Assembly: GCA_914767715.1 (NCBI GenBank)
Contig: OU612067.1
Coordinates: forward strand, 11,036,001-11,100,000
DNA: 64,000 bases
From: Membranipora membranacea
Taxonomy: Eukaryota > Bryozoa > Gymnolaemata > Cheilostomatida > Membraniporidae
Direction: 5' to 3'
Shown here: one piece after another, positions 12,606 through 23,300 of the stretch
Layout of the letters: each line of letters opens with the position of its first letter
Position numbering within the stretch: position 1 is the stretch's first letter
Program-made: the position numbers and the translations under genes
Notes under the pieces: generated by a model
The model's input: the letters and a program-made list of their open reading frames with translations, nothing else
Databases searched by the model: none
What the model was told of the DNA's origin: nothing

Positions 12606-12648
12606 GATTGGTCGGGCAAGCTAAGCAAGGTGGGAATTTACTATAAAA
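12606..12648 (+). promoter_or_regulatory. core promoter of lectin copy 2
   Basis: GATTGG at 12606-12611 is followed by ACTATAAAAG (TATA 12642-12648), 89 bases before the ATG at 12731. The 5' leader next to the ATG (CAGTTTGAAGATGGTC) nearly matches that of lectin gene 1 (CTGTTTGAAGATGGTC), so the two promoters are related copies. Confidence 0.6.
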
Positions 12649-12730
12649 GCCATACCTACATTATTATATGTCCCAGGAGCTTACTGGGGTTTAAGCGCAA
12701 CTAGCCTCATCACTAAGTCACAGTTTGAAG

Positions 12731-13972
12731 ATGGTCTCCTTGAAAAGCCCCTTAAATTGGCTGTTTTGGGCATTCTGTGTGGTATAATTCGAGGAAGACA
12801 AATACATAGTGCCATATTATGTTGGCATTTCCTGTTTGTACCATGCTTAATCAGGCGGCCTCATATGTGAGAATTTTCAAAATAAATTTGTCTGGCCTTA
12901 GTGCTGGACCTTTTGACAGCATGTTTGACGTTATTGAGAAATAGCGCAAAACGTATCTACCTTTGATGGTCTATGCTGATATTGATACATTTGATATACT
13001 GCTGAAATTTGTGGCATGTGTCATTTAAACAGTATTATAGTGGAGAAAAGCAAATAATTTGGCCCTTTTTTATTCGATCTGTCTCAAATTGTGGCTTAAA
13101 ATTTCGCATTATATCATCAAAGTTAAAAAACAACACGCATTGTGACGTGACGTAAAAAGCCAGTTTGTGCTCATCAAATATTATTTTCAACCTAAAATTA
13201 GGATGAACTATTTTCTAAGAATGAATGTGACCTGTTTAGAAATTTGTAGCAATCAATGTAGCGCATGCAGCCATCCACTTTGCTAAAAACAGCCTTTTCG
13301 GCCTCATTTCTCCGATAAAATGACGCAACGTTATCCAACCACGTTTTTGATGAGCTATTAGCGATCAGTAGCTCAGCAGCTTTCCAACGGTATATAAAAT
13401 GTCCAAATCGGTCAACGCTTGTATCATAACCTTAAGCAAAACATGAGTTTGAGACGTTTTGTGGTAGACCACATGTGGTCGATAAACTCACTCAACCTAT
13501 GAGATGTGATGTAAGTACCAACTACTATCACATTATGAACAATTTCAAAACCAAATTTCTTTTACTTTTACAAAACATTCATGTGCAAGTTTTTAAATTG
13601 TGACTACTATTACTCATGAAAATAATTACACCACCAAAGAAAATGTTCCCTCATTCAAGGAAAAGGTGAACGAACTCCACACTTCCCTGCGTAATTTTGA
13701 GTCACTCGTAGTTAGTTCACATGATTGGTATAACCTTTGTTTTTTTATTCAGATGTTCCTTGGTGGACTGCAGGTCACAAATTACTTGATGGAGAATGGA
13801 TATGGGAACGTGCTGGCCCCATGAGAAACAGCGACTGGGGTAGTGGTCAAAACCTGATGATTCCTTTTTCATAACTGAAGATTGTCTGGCATTGTGGCAG
13901 ATGGATAACAATAAATGGCATGATGCATTCTGTTACAGCACAAATTGGTTTGTCTGTCAAAAGCGTGTTTGA
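12731..13972 (+). pseudogene. broken C-type lectin copy (lectin 2), middle exon missing
   Basis: Exon 1 is 12731-12781 (start MVSLKSPLNWLFWAFCV, signal-peptide-like, donor GTGG|TATAAT region). The last exon is 13753-13972 and aligns with exon 3 of lectin 1: WWTAGHKLLDGEWIWE at its start, WHDAFCYSTNWFVCQKRV at its end. Near 13851-13856 one base is missing relative to the lectin frame, so the reading changes from ...SGQN to PDDSFFITEDC; unshifted, the frame stops soon after. No counterpart of the CPxGW exon is present in the 0.97-kb intron, which is mostly filled by repeat R2. The exon phases also do not match those of lectin 1. The promoter and an AATAAA at 14153 persist. The single-base change could be a sequencing error, but the missing exon could not. 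Confidence 0.75.
12815..13430 (+). repeat. dispersed repeat R2, copy a
   Basis: Matches the reverse complement of 17505-18125 in several blocks: TTATGTTGGCATTTCCTGT at one end, GACAGCATGTTTGACGTTAT, GACGTGACGTAAAAAG, and CAGCAGCTTTCCAACGGTAT at the other end. It fills most of the intron of the broken lectin copy. Confidence 0.75.
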
Positions 13973-14152
13973 GTATAACTCCTCTCGCACTGTTTGTAAG
14001 CATATCAGTCGGTAACGTGTAATATCAGTCGATCACTAAAACCACACTTACTCTTCTTCTAATTTTTGTGTTTGTATATTTTGTTTTTTTAAGAGGTCAT
14101 AAACAAGTTTTATAGTATTTTCCTTTGTTTATAACATAATTTTAGGAACGTC

Positions 14153-14158
14153 AATAAA
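14153..14158 (+). terminator. polyadenylation signal after lectin copy 2
   Basis: AATAAA lies about 180 bases after the stop of the broken lectin, a position comparable with the signal of lectin gene 1. It suggests that the copy once had a complete 3' end. Confidence 0.45.
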
Positions 14159-14480
14159 AAATCATAATAACAAACACATTTACTGGGTTTGTTTCAACAC
14201 TTAACCAAAATTATGCAATGACAAAAAGCAAACCACCAGTTCAGACCATTAACCACTAGGCCTACACTACTCCGCGGGTACTAAGAATAGATCCCACTGT
14301 ACAAGCAATAAACTTTTTTTAATATCCAACTTTCAAGCTACAGACCATAGTGTTGTCATGTTGTGCTAGGAGACATTGGTTATGAGTTATATTGGCCTTT
14401 AAATGTGTTTATATTATTATGATTGACTGTCATGATTGATAGACTTTCAGTCAACAGACTTTGGAAACGCCAGGCACTGA

Positions 14481-14660
14481 CTAGATCAAGCTAGATCAAG
14501 TTTTATCCAGTTTTATCCAGTTTTATCCAGTTTTATCCAGTTTTATCCAGTTTTATCCAGTTTTATCCAGTTTGCTAAATGCAACTTGCGCTCCCTCCAC
14601 TGATAAGGAGGGGAGAAACTCCGAATACAGGCAAACTGTATTAAACTTGGCCTAGGTACT
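14481..14660 (+). repeat. MITE-like element M1 with internal 10-bp tandem array
   Basis: The element opens with CTAGATCAAG twice, followed by seven perfect copies of TTTTATCCAG (14501-14570). Then comes a CTCCACTGATAAGGAGGGGAG hairpin-like block, AACTCCGAATACAGGCAAAC and ACTTGG. The flanking blocks recur in the hairpin elements at 22794-22895 and 45906-46010. Only this copy carries the tandem array. Confidence 0.7.
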
Positions 14661-15579
14661 GATCTGCCTATCAATCATATCATTAAAATCTATATGATAA
14701 AACCTACTATACGTTAAGGTGATAGATCTGGTTGACTTTTAAAAATCGTCTGACAGTTTAACAACCAATGTAATTATGCTAAAACAAAATTTATCCAGGG
14801 GGGGGGACTCTGATAACGCTGGGTGCCATATATCGCCTGTATTCTGACTGATTGATCCATCATTTATCCCAATTCCCCACATAAGACAGGACAATGATAA
14901 ATCCTATCTTAAAAAAAACAGGTAACATCTAGCCTATGTCTCCTAGCACAAAAAGACAACAACATGGTAAAGAAGTGAGACAGAAAAATTCAAATTAAAT
15001 TATTTTTTTGGTTGAGCCCTCAGTGTGAGCAGATAGGAACAAGTTTGCTGGTTACAATTGAACAATACTTACCCCCAAAACTCCTGCTATGTCAAAGAGT
15101 GCTCACCCAAATAACGTTTATTCGGTGAGTAATAACAGGTTTTATCCCGATGACATAGATGAGATAGCAGTTAATAATTACTTTCTCCCTCAAAGAATTT
15201 TCACTCTGAGGCTGAAAATTCCCGTCTTATGCCGGAAAAATCTAAGAGACAAAAGTATTAAGCTTATACATAAAAAAGTTGAAAAATTTAACTAACCCTT
15301 TTCTAAATTAGAGTTGTCCTTCTTATATACTTTTATTGTCACTCTACAATCATCCTTAGGAATGTTTTTCATGCAGTGACAGAACAAATAATTCTTGAAG
15401 ACAGATGCTACCATTATTATATATCATTGCTTGAAGGAGGGTTCGGCAGAGTTCAGCCTGTGCAGTTCAACATAACAAGTATCTTTATCTTTGAAACATA
15501 ATATTCTCGCACTTCTACAGCCTAGCAAAATCTGAGTATACAGGACAGACAAAGTTCAATTACAAACAAAGAAGTGGGG

Positions 15580-15850
15580 TACAGACAAAGTCCCGCAGCC
15601 AGAATCCCAAAACCAAAAATCCCAATGGACAAAGTCCCGCAACCAAAGTCCCATAGCCAAAGTGCCAGAGTACAAGGTCCCAAAGACCAAAACACCAGAG
15701 CCCAAAGTCCCAAAGACCAAAGTCCCGCAGCCAAAGTCCCGCGGCCAAAGTCCCAATGACCAAAGTACCAATGACCAAAGTACCAATGACCAAAGTTCCA
15801 AAGACCAAAGTCCCAAAGTCCCGGGGCCACAATCCCGCAGCCAAAGTCTC
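15580..15850 (+). repeat. minisatellite, CCAAAGTCCC type
   Basis: Degenerate tandem units of about 10 to 15 bases are built on CCAAAGTCCC, with spacers such as GCAG, AAGA and AATGA. No stop occurs for long stretches in several frames on both strands, which creates spurious open frames rich in Gly-Leu-Trp or Lys-Asp-Gln. An inverted relative lies at 18822-19040. Confidence 0.85.
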
Positions 15851-15854
15851 AATG

Positions 15855-17500
15855 AAAAAAAAATTTAAATTTTGATTTCGAATATAAATTTGTTTTCCAT
15901 ATTAAAAACATTTTACATAACATTTTAAGCAAGTTTTGTCTTCAATTATATTCTGATAATACACTTTCATAGTAGTTTTATATCATGCTCTCATTGTCTG
16001 TAGTATGTTTTCATTCAGGGTCAAAATTCAGCTAGTTTCTGGATGCATAAGGATAAATCATTATGTCTACTCTACTCTAGTGGTTGAAAAGTATCAATAA
16101 TAATCCCCTTCAAACTTCCAAACCAAAATATTTTATATTCCATCCTTAAAAGTATATTCTTGGCGTTGCCCTTTCACTATGGAGGGGGTATAACTCCACT
16201 ACTCAGCTAGGAGAAGCTGAAAACTGTCCTGCTTGACGTTATAGACTTTAAATTGATCAGTTAACTATTTGCTGATGAAATTACTCATCTGGAACCCGGA
16301 CATGTAAAGTTTGGTTGAAGCTGAAACCTGTTTTAGACTTGGAACCCTAGCTCACTGAATCGGAACCTGGCTTGGACTTGTGTCTTAATGGACTAGCGCT
16401 GCACTGTACCTTGTGGAACTTTTTATCATTTCTAATTTTTATTTGTAAGCAAATTGTTCTTGTGTGAGCATGTTGCATCTATCTAGACTATCTTTGTTTT
16501 GCACTATAGTTCCTAAAAGCTATAGTATCGATGTTATGACTATGTGATGACCTTTTTAATTTGGAGAAGCATATTCATGCGTTTCGTAAGAGTTCATGTT
16601 TTCAAGCGCTGAAAGGCTCTTGCCTTCTTACTTCCTCAAAATACTCCGCTATTTTTATTTATTGCTTTATTACTATACATACATATTTTCTGTAATGGGT
16701 ATCATTTTTATTCTGGAGAATAAATAAGTTCTTAGAACTTTTACCTTTCACTTTTACTAGTGAACCTGAATCCTGAAACTCTAGTTCCTGTATACAGCTT
16801 TCTAATATCTCTCAAGAGCTAAATTGGTAGACAAAACACTGTGCCAAGTTCCTGACAAGAACTTGTAAATATTATTATGCTATGAAATGCATTTTCACTT
16901 CTCTGGCTTCCTGTTAAAGCAAGTTTTGAGCTCCTTGGTTAAAGCTAGGGCTCAATTCACGGTTAAATGTACAAAGTTGTTTACAAATTTAGAGGCACCA
17001 TGCTGTATCCAATGTCCGTCCCTGTCATTTTCTACCTTAGGCCTACATATAACGATCACAACGCATGTTTCTCATCACTTGCCATGCTCTCTTGCACCCA
17101 TGCTTATAACTTCTGTGGACTGGACATGGACTGGGACTATAAATCGTTCAGAATTTTTAAATCTACAATCAAAGCTGATGTTTTTCAATTGTATGTGTAG
17201 GGTGCATAGCCATCATCAACTTTACTTGGTTTTTTTCATATTTCAGTATCTGTTATGTAATAATTTATGACTGTAGCAGAATTTGGAAGTTATTGTTCAC
17301 TGTTATTATTATTAACCATTTAAAACAAAAATTTTCATTAGTAGTATTATGTCGTTCACGCCTTTCATCACTGTGGTAACCTGTATTTACGAGATTTGTT
17401 CCTGCTAAATACGGAGTTGCCCCCACTCGATCCATCGGTTTGTTTTTGTTTGGCCCTGTGCTTTAGCAAGTTCAAAGGGTACCAATTTTGGTGCTTATTT
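15855..17500. other. intergenic, no gene seen
   Basis: AT-rich DNA. The open frame at 16887-17270 has no recognisable domain and no supporting splice sites. A minor repeat of GGAACC-like motifs occurs around 16290-16370. Confidence 0.5.
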
Positions 17501-17504
17501 AGCA

Positions 17505-18125
17505 CACTGCTTAAGGTAATGTCAAAGACCGATCCGAATATCAACATATCATATACCGTTGGAAAGCTGCCGAGCTACTGAAAATGAATACCTGAACAAA
17601 AACTTGATTCCATGACGTTGTGTCATTTTAGGGAGGAAATGAGGCAGAAAACGCTCTTTTTGTCAATGCAGATTTAGCAGTCAAATTAATTGCAAGAAAT
17701 TTCAAATCAGGTGGAATGTATACTTAGAGATTGCGTTCATCGTAAAATTTGATTTTCTTTGGTATATGACTAGTCTAAATTGACTTTTTACGTCACGCCA
17801 TACAACGCATTTTTTTTGTGAAGCCGTGAAAATATGTGAAATTTCAATCATAAATTCACAACAGATCATAGGCTCGAATCAAAATTAAATTAGATTTTCT
17901 CTTAGAGTACTCTTCAAATGTCATACACATAGACTTTCAAAAAATTAGCTTGCATATTGCTGTGACAGTAGACTCTCGAATACGGCAAATATCTTCGCCA
18001 CCTTTGCATAACGTCAAACATGCTGTCCAATTAACCATTATTGTGGCCAAACAAAGTTTTTTTGAAATTTCTCATATACGAAGCCGCTTTCATTAACCAT
18101 GGTGCACACAGGAAATGCCAACATA
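17505..18125 (-). repeat. dispersed repeat R2, copy b (inverted)
   Basis: Reverse-complement match to 12815-13430. The outer blocks are ATACCGTTGGAAAGCTGC at the left and ACAGGAAATGCCAACATAAT at the right. The two copies are separated by about 4 kb and point towards each other. Confidence 0.75.
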
Positions 18126-18821
18126 ATTTTTCATTGCATCTTCATTTTTCTTGAATTTAACGCAAAAGAATGCCCAAAAACAGCTATTTTTAGGGACCTA
18201 TGAGGTCTTTTTAAGGACTTTTGAGGTGTTTTTTGGCATTCTTTTGCGTTAAATTCAACCTTTGAACATTTAATTGAGCTTCTAGCTTTTCTCCGGAGGT
18301 ATAACTCACCAATTGCTGAGCAGACAACTACATAACACAATAAAAAGCAAATCTATCGCACAATTTACAAGAAGAATTCGATTTCTAAAAGGTCTCATCA
18401 AAAAAAAGTAGATATAACACTTTATCGAGAGCTAGTCAAATGTTTCAAATGAACCATAAAACACAGACCTATGTATTGTGTCTTTTAGATCCCCACGTTG
18501 TTCAATACAAAAGCACTAAGTTCAAACGATACCAAAAACCCAAAAACGTCACCGTCACTTTCAAATAGAACAGATGTATTATGTGGCTATTGAACTCTAT
18601 TTAACACATCGGTTGCCGTAATTTGCATGAACAAGATTCTGCCCACCACTTATAACCACGTACTAACCACAGAAACCATATCGCACATAAATCCTGTTGA
18701 TGTCCAAAGCCTCACATCGAAAAAATAATGCTTTAGATGTTAAGGGACCTACCATAAATTACTGTGTTTTAAAAAGTTACCAAAACTGAAAAAATTAAGT
18801 TAAGAACTCTATAGTATTTTG

Positions 18822-19040
18822 GACTTTGGGATTTTGGCTTTGGGGCCTTGGCCTTTGGGACTTTGGCCGCGAGACTCTGGTCACGGGACTTTGGTCTTTG
18901 AGACTTTGTTCATTGGTACTTTGGTCTATGGGACTTTGGTCACGGGACTTTGGTCTTTGGGACTTTGTTCATGGTACTTTGGTCTTAGGGACTTTGTTCA
19001 TGGTACTTTGGTCTTTGGGACTTTGTTCATTGGTACTTTG
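18822..19040 (-). repeat. minisatellite, GGGACTTTGG type (inverted relative of 15.6 kb array)
   Basis: Tandem units around GGGACTTTGGTC with TTTG, TTCAT and ACG spacers; the reverse complement is the CCAAAGTCCC unit of the array at 15580-15850. It ends exactly where a decayed lectin exon begins (19041). Confidence 0.85.
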
Positions 19041-19154
19041 ACCTGGATTCAAAGAAGTACATGGTCTGAAGCCATCGAAGTTTGCCCAACAAATGATACA
19101 AAGTTTTTTACAGCATCAAATTAGTGGGAAAACATCATCATGAAAGGAATCTAG
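19041..19154 (+). pseudogene. decayed C-type lectin middle exon
   Basis: The plus frame reads STWSEAIEVC, then KFFTASN, a stop (TAG 19122-19124), then WENIIMKGI and a second stop. This lines up with exon 2 of lectin gene 1 (TTWSVARASC, TITNWEKNNFIKGF) in order and spacing: the first helix, the first long-range Cys and the ITNWE-N-FIKG block. The 5' part with CPxGW is missing and is replaced by the minisatellite. No matching exon 3 follows. It could be the lost middle exon of lectin copy 2 or a relic of another copy. Confidence 0.65.
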
Positions 19155-20169
19155 TGAGGCTATGGTATGGCCATATACACCATTGAAAATATTTTGTGAG
19201 TAAACTGAAAGTTTGCTAGGTCACTTTGCATTTTGCCATATGTTGAGGGCTCAAAGGCTAATGGCGCCCTTCGATCAGCTTATATACATGCCCAACTTAA
19301 CCACATGTACTAATGCATCATCAATTGTAACAAGCTTAAATCTCACATTTTCGATTTTCACTCAAAGTAGACAATGGGGGATGAGATACAAGCGATGTAG
19401 AAAACCGAATAGATATCCAAAAAGTGAGGTAGCCTCTATATTTACTAGTTCCAAGTTTATCTATTTGTCTTCAATTGGCTAAAATTTCTAAATGAATTGA
19501 ATGAACTCTCAGTTTTAAACAAAGACTGACTGGATGTACGCAGTCCGTATAACTGGGGTAAGAGTTTGAGGCTCAGGCTCGGTTTTATGTATTTGGTGTT
19601 AGCCAGACAAGGCTCTACGACAAGTAGATCCTCATTTCCAGATTTCCAGGCGGGCGAGACTTTGCACAGATCTGATTGAATACCTGGCTGCTAACAGATG
19701 ATGTGGGCAATCATCTTACCTGTCCGCTAGTTAATGGTTATCATAGCTGATCTACAAAGGAGGTTCATAACTCTAATGATGATAATACCACTTATAGGTT
19801 TGAAGTTTCGCACAGGGTAATTCTAAATTGATGCGGTCTTACTCTTGTCAGGGTAGCTAATTAACATTTCATCAAAATAAATGCTACCCAGTCGGCGTTC
19901 CGGCAAATTGGAGAAAATTTTGTTCTTTAAACGGCAGTGACATAACTTCTTGACAGAGGTTAATACCAAGACATTTCCGGTTGTAAGTGGATCATACCTA
20001 ACCATATTTTTTGCATGTAATACTGTAACTTATCAGGGGTACCATGAAGAACTTGTCCAATTTATTATACATAGTAATAAACATTCATCCTGCAGATCTA
20101 CTTATTATTGGTGTTATATGGTAATGATGCTGACAACAGAGTAAAAGATGATTTGGCAAACAAGATAGG

Positions 20170-20224
20170 TTTGTATTTCTGTCATAAGGCATGATCAGAA
20201 ATACAAACTTATCATGCCTTATGA
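20170..20224. repeat. two interleaved perfect inverted repeats
   Basis: The order is A (TTTGTATTTCTG, 20170-20181), B (TCATAAGGCATGAT, 20182-20195), A' (CAGAAATACAAA, 20196-20207), three bases, then B' (ATCATGCCTTATGA, 20211-20224). Both pairs are perfect (12 and 14 bp), and B is exactly the loop of the A hairpin. The site lies 150-200 bases beyond the stop codon of the minus-strand lectin gene, probably in its 3' UTR. Confidence 0.85.
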
Positions 20225-20373
20225 CTATGGCATATATTGGTACTTGTCCATCTGAACTTGAAGTTGTCTTCACTTGCTGATTAAATGCTACAAATGAGAT
20301 TAAATGAGGTGTGAAAAATGTCATGAGGGTAGATTGATTGATCGGTTTCGTTGTGCGGCAGACTGCACTTTGA

Positions 20374-23300
20374 TCAGGAGGCTGGCTTCTCACAGACATA
20401 GAACTTTGGTGAATCACAGGGCGCATCATTCCATTTATAGTTCGCTTTGAGCGGTTCAGCCGGATCTGATCGCCTGTCGTCCTGTACGGATACACACTCT
20501 CCATTGTAATTAGGCTGGACGTCCTCCCAGTCACCAAACAATAGCTGTGTCCCCTCTCCGTTGTCGCCAGCTAATCTCCCATACCACTTGAAGGGCGCTA
20601 AGCCTACGCCTCCAACACTTCGCCCGGCTACCCATACATTGAATCTTCGCCACGCTGCAATTATTTTTGTATATAAGAGAATGAAATTTGTTTCTGAGGA
20701 CACACATGAAAGTTTACAAATAAACCATAAGGGTGTGTCTGAAAAAATGGAAACAAGAATTACAAGTTTTGGTTTAGCAGCAAGGAATATATCCTCCGCG
20801 AACTATTGGCTAAAATCAAATTGTCACTGCCAACTGCGATTAGTGCCTCTTTCATTTTCCGGCAGCTTGCCAGACACTCACGATTAAGAGGTCCACAATG
20901 GCCTCACCTCTAGGATGCATTCTAGTTTTCTAGCATGTATCTTATGTGTCTTTCTTTAGGGGCAGTTCAATCTCATGTTTCTTACTAAACAGCAAGGAAT
21001 ATATCCTAGCGTTAACCCTTTGTTAAAGTGTTTTCGTAGTTTGCTATGAACTATGACCTAGAATGGTTTGGCCTGTCCTCTCCTCTAACTTGGTGGGAAA
21101 CTTTCAGTAAAATAATACAAATCTATTGAGGATACTGGAGTGAAGGTTTAAAATAATACGATATACTCACTAGAATTAGTAGCACGTAGATTACGAAACC
21201 ACTCGATAGAATCTACAGTATCTAACACAAGCAAAGTTTCACCATCAGCAGTACAGGCAGCGTCAGCAGCTGTCCAGTCCAGTTTAGTCTTCACTAATCG
21301 CAAACATGTGTCAGCTATTGGGTTGAGGCTGTAGCCACTGTCACATTCACCTTCAAAAAGTCACAAAAAATTTCTTGAAGTGAGAACATAATAGAAACAT
21401 TCCCAGGATAGGTAAAAGCGTTGTTCCGTTGTAATAAAATTGATTATCAATATTCACTGTAATATCCCATACACATTAGCTCTCAACTGTGTATGGGATT
21501 TTACCTTGATTATAATTGTCAATTTTATTTCAACGGAACAAGTCACCTTTTATGTAACATTTGCCATGGTTATTATCAATCTATTATTGACCTTAAGTTC
21601 CTGGGAATTCCAGAATATTGCATTGTGGGATACTGGTAGGAATAGGATGTTGTTCAGTGACCATAATGTTTTATAGAGATGAGTGGTATGTGGTGGGGTC
21701 ACATTAAATTTTCCTTATAATACATCCAACAAACTTGATGACCATGATCGATGATATTATCACCATTACCGTAAAATGTGAATCTATGTAGAATGTTACC
21801 TCACATGATCATGATTATCGTTTTAACAAGGTGTCATGTTAATGCAGAACCAGATATGATCACTGGCAGGCTACCCCTAGCTCACAACAACCAAAGCAAA
21901 GTGAAATTTTACAAAAAATCTTTGATGCCGTGACCTCCCCAACGATATGATGGTATATACCAAGGCCAGCATGATAGTTTGACTGATTGTATCTATAGCT
22001 ATCAAACGAGAGGTCCTGGATTCAATTCTTGCTCTCGTATCAAGAGATTTCCCTTGGTATCTTCCTACCCACCAAACACAACACTCTGATCAATTTTAAC
22101 CTGAAACTTCCAAAGATCACTCATATCTCAAATGTGGACAGCTCCTATAATCATAACAACACCGAGGACTATACTGATGGGGTAAATCCATACCTCCAAC
22201 ATCAAGTTATCATTAAAAGTTGTCCAAGGGTAGTTGAAAACTATTGTTGTCAAATACCAGTTCTCTGGAGAGTATGACCTTGAACCACTTCCCTCACACC
22301 ACATAAGACAAAACAGGCGAGGCGATTAAAATACATTTAGAATAACCGTTTGACTCACCGTTCATACTGCTCCCGCCGTCTCCACCGCTGCCGCCTCCCG
22401 TGTCACAAGAGTCAGGGCATGATACTAACACTGCATGGTTACACACACAGGTGGACACGTCAAACATTGTCCCACTCGGACACTGCTGATTAGCTGTCAC
22501 TGGGATATTGTCTGGGTCCAGGTACTGTTTGAAGGTAGTACAGTCGCCATCTGACACGACGGTGTAGATGTTTAAACCAGCTTGACAAGTACAGGTTGCA
22601 TCTATAAAATAAATATTGCAGCAGAGGGTTTGTTATTCTTAAAATTAAACTATCATCACATGTCTCTTAGTCTAAGTGCTTCGATTGGAGCCGTCTTAGT
22701 ACTAGACAATGGGTCTTCTCATTCAATATGTGGGGGAATATAACTTCTAATGTAAGCACGATTTGTTAATGTCTGAGATTTGTTAATTTTCCGCTAGATC
22801 AAGTGTGATAACTATTTATCTGTGTTCGGAGTTGCCCCTCTCCACTAGTGGAGGGGGCAACTCTGAATACAGGCAAATTGGTCAAACTTGATCTAATTCA
22901 CTGCAAGTATGCATAGTATTTGTACTGTATCACATCATTTATACCTCTTTTATCTCAATGGCTGTCATTGTCACAAGCAATCGGAATACATATAATCCTA
23001 TTTAAAAAGAGTTATTATGTAATTATTGACCATTAGCAGGTCTGCGAAAGCCGAATCGAACTACCGACTGACTGCTCTATCTTTGCAAAGTCGTGAGCTT
23101 ACCTAAATCTCTTTTAGATGGAGCAGCAGAGACCAAGGCAAGACATGCGATGAGGATCGAAACAGTGCAGACATTCTCCGTCGTCTACAAATTAAAGTAA
23201 CAAGCCGATAAGATATCACACAGTTTTACACGTTTCATCAAAAGCCATTGGTCACAAGGATATAGTCCTTATTTTACCAGAGGGCCGGGTAGCAACAAAC

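Noticed and set aside
14501-14570. Regular short repeats that might suggest a CRISPR array
   Set aside because: Units are 10 bases, contiguous with no spacers, and the genome is eukaryotic.
15522-15868. Several overlapping open frames on both strands, with Gly-Leu-Trp or Lys-Asp-Gln repeats
   Set aside because: They are read-through of the CCAAAGTCCC minisatellite, whose unit lacks stops in several frames; there is no start context, splice or domain support.
16887-17270. 127-codon plus open frame
   Set aside because: No domain, overlaps a second frame of similar length, no supporting signals.
18819-19124. 101-codon plus frame running from the minisatellite into lectin-like sequence
   Set aside because: The first two thirds are array read-through. 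Only the last part is a decayed lectin exon with stops, so it is not a gene.
20561-20887. Plus-strand 108-codon frame
   Set aside because: Antisense shadow of the last lectin 3 exon and its flank.
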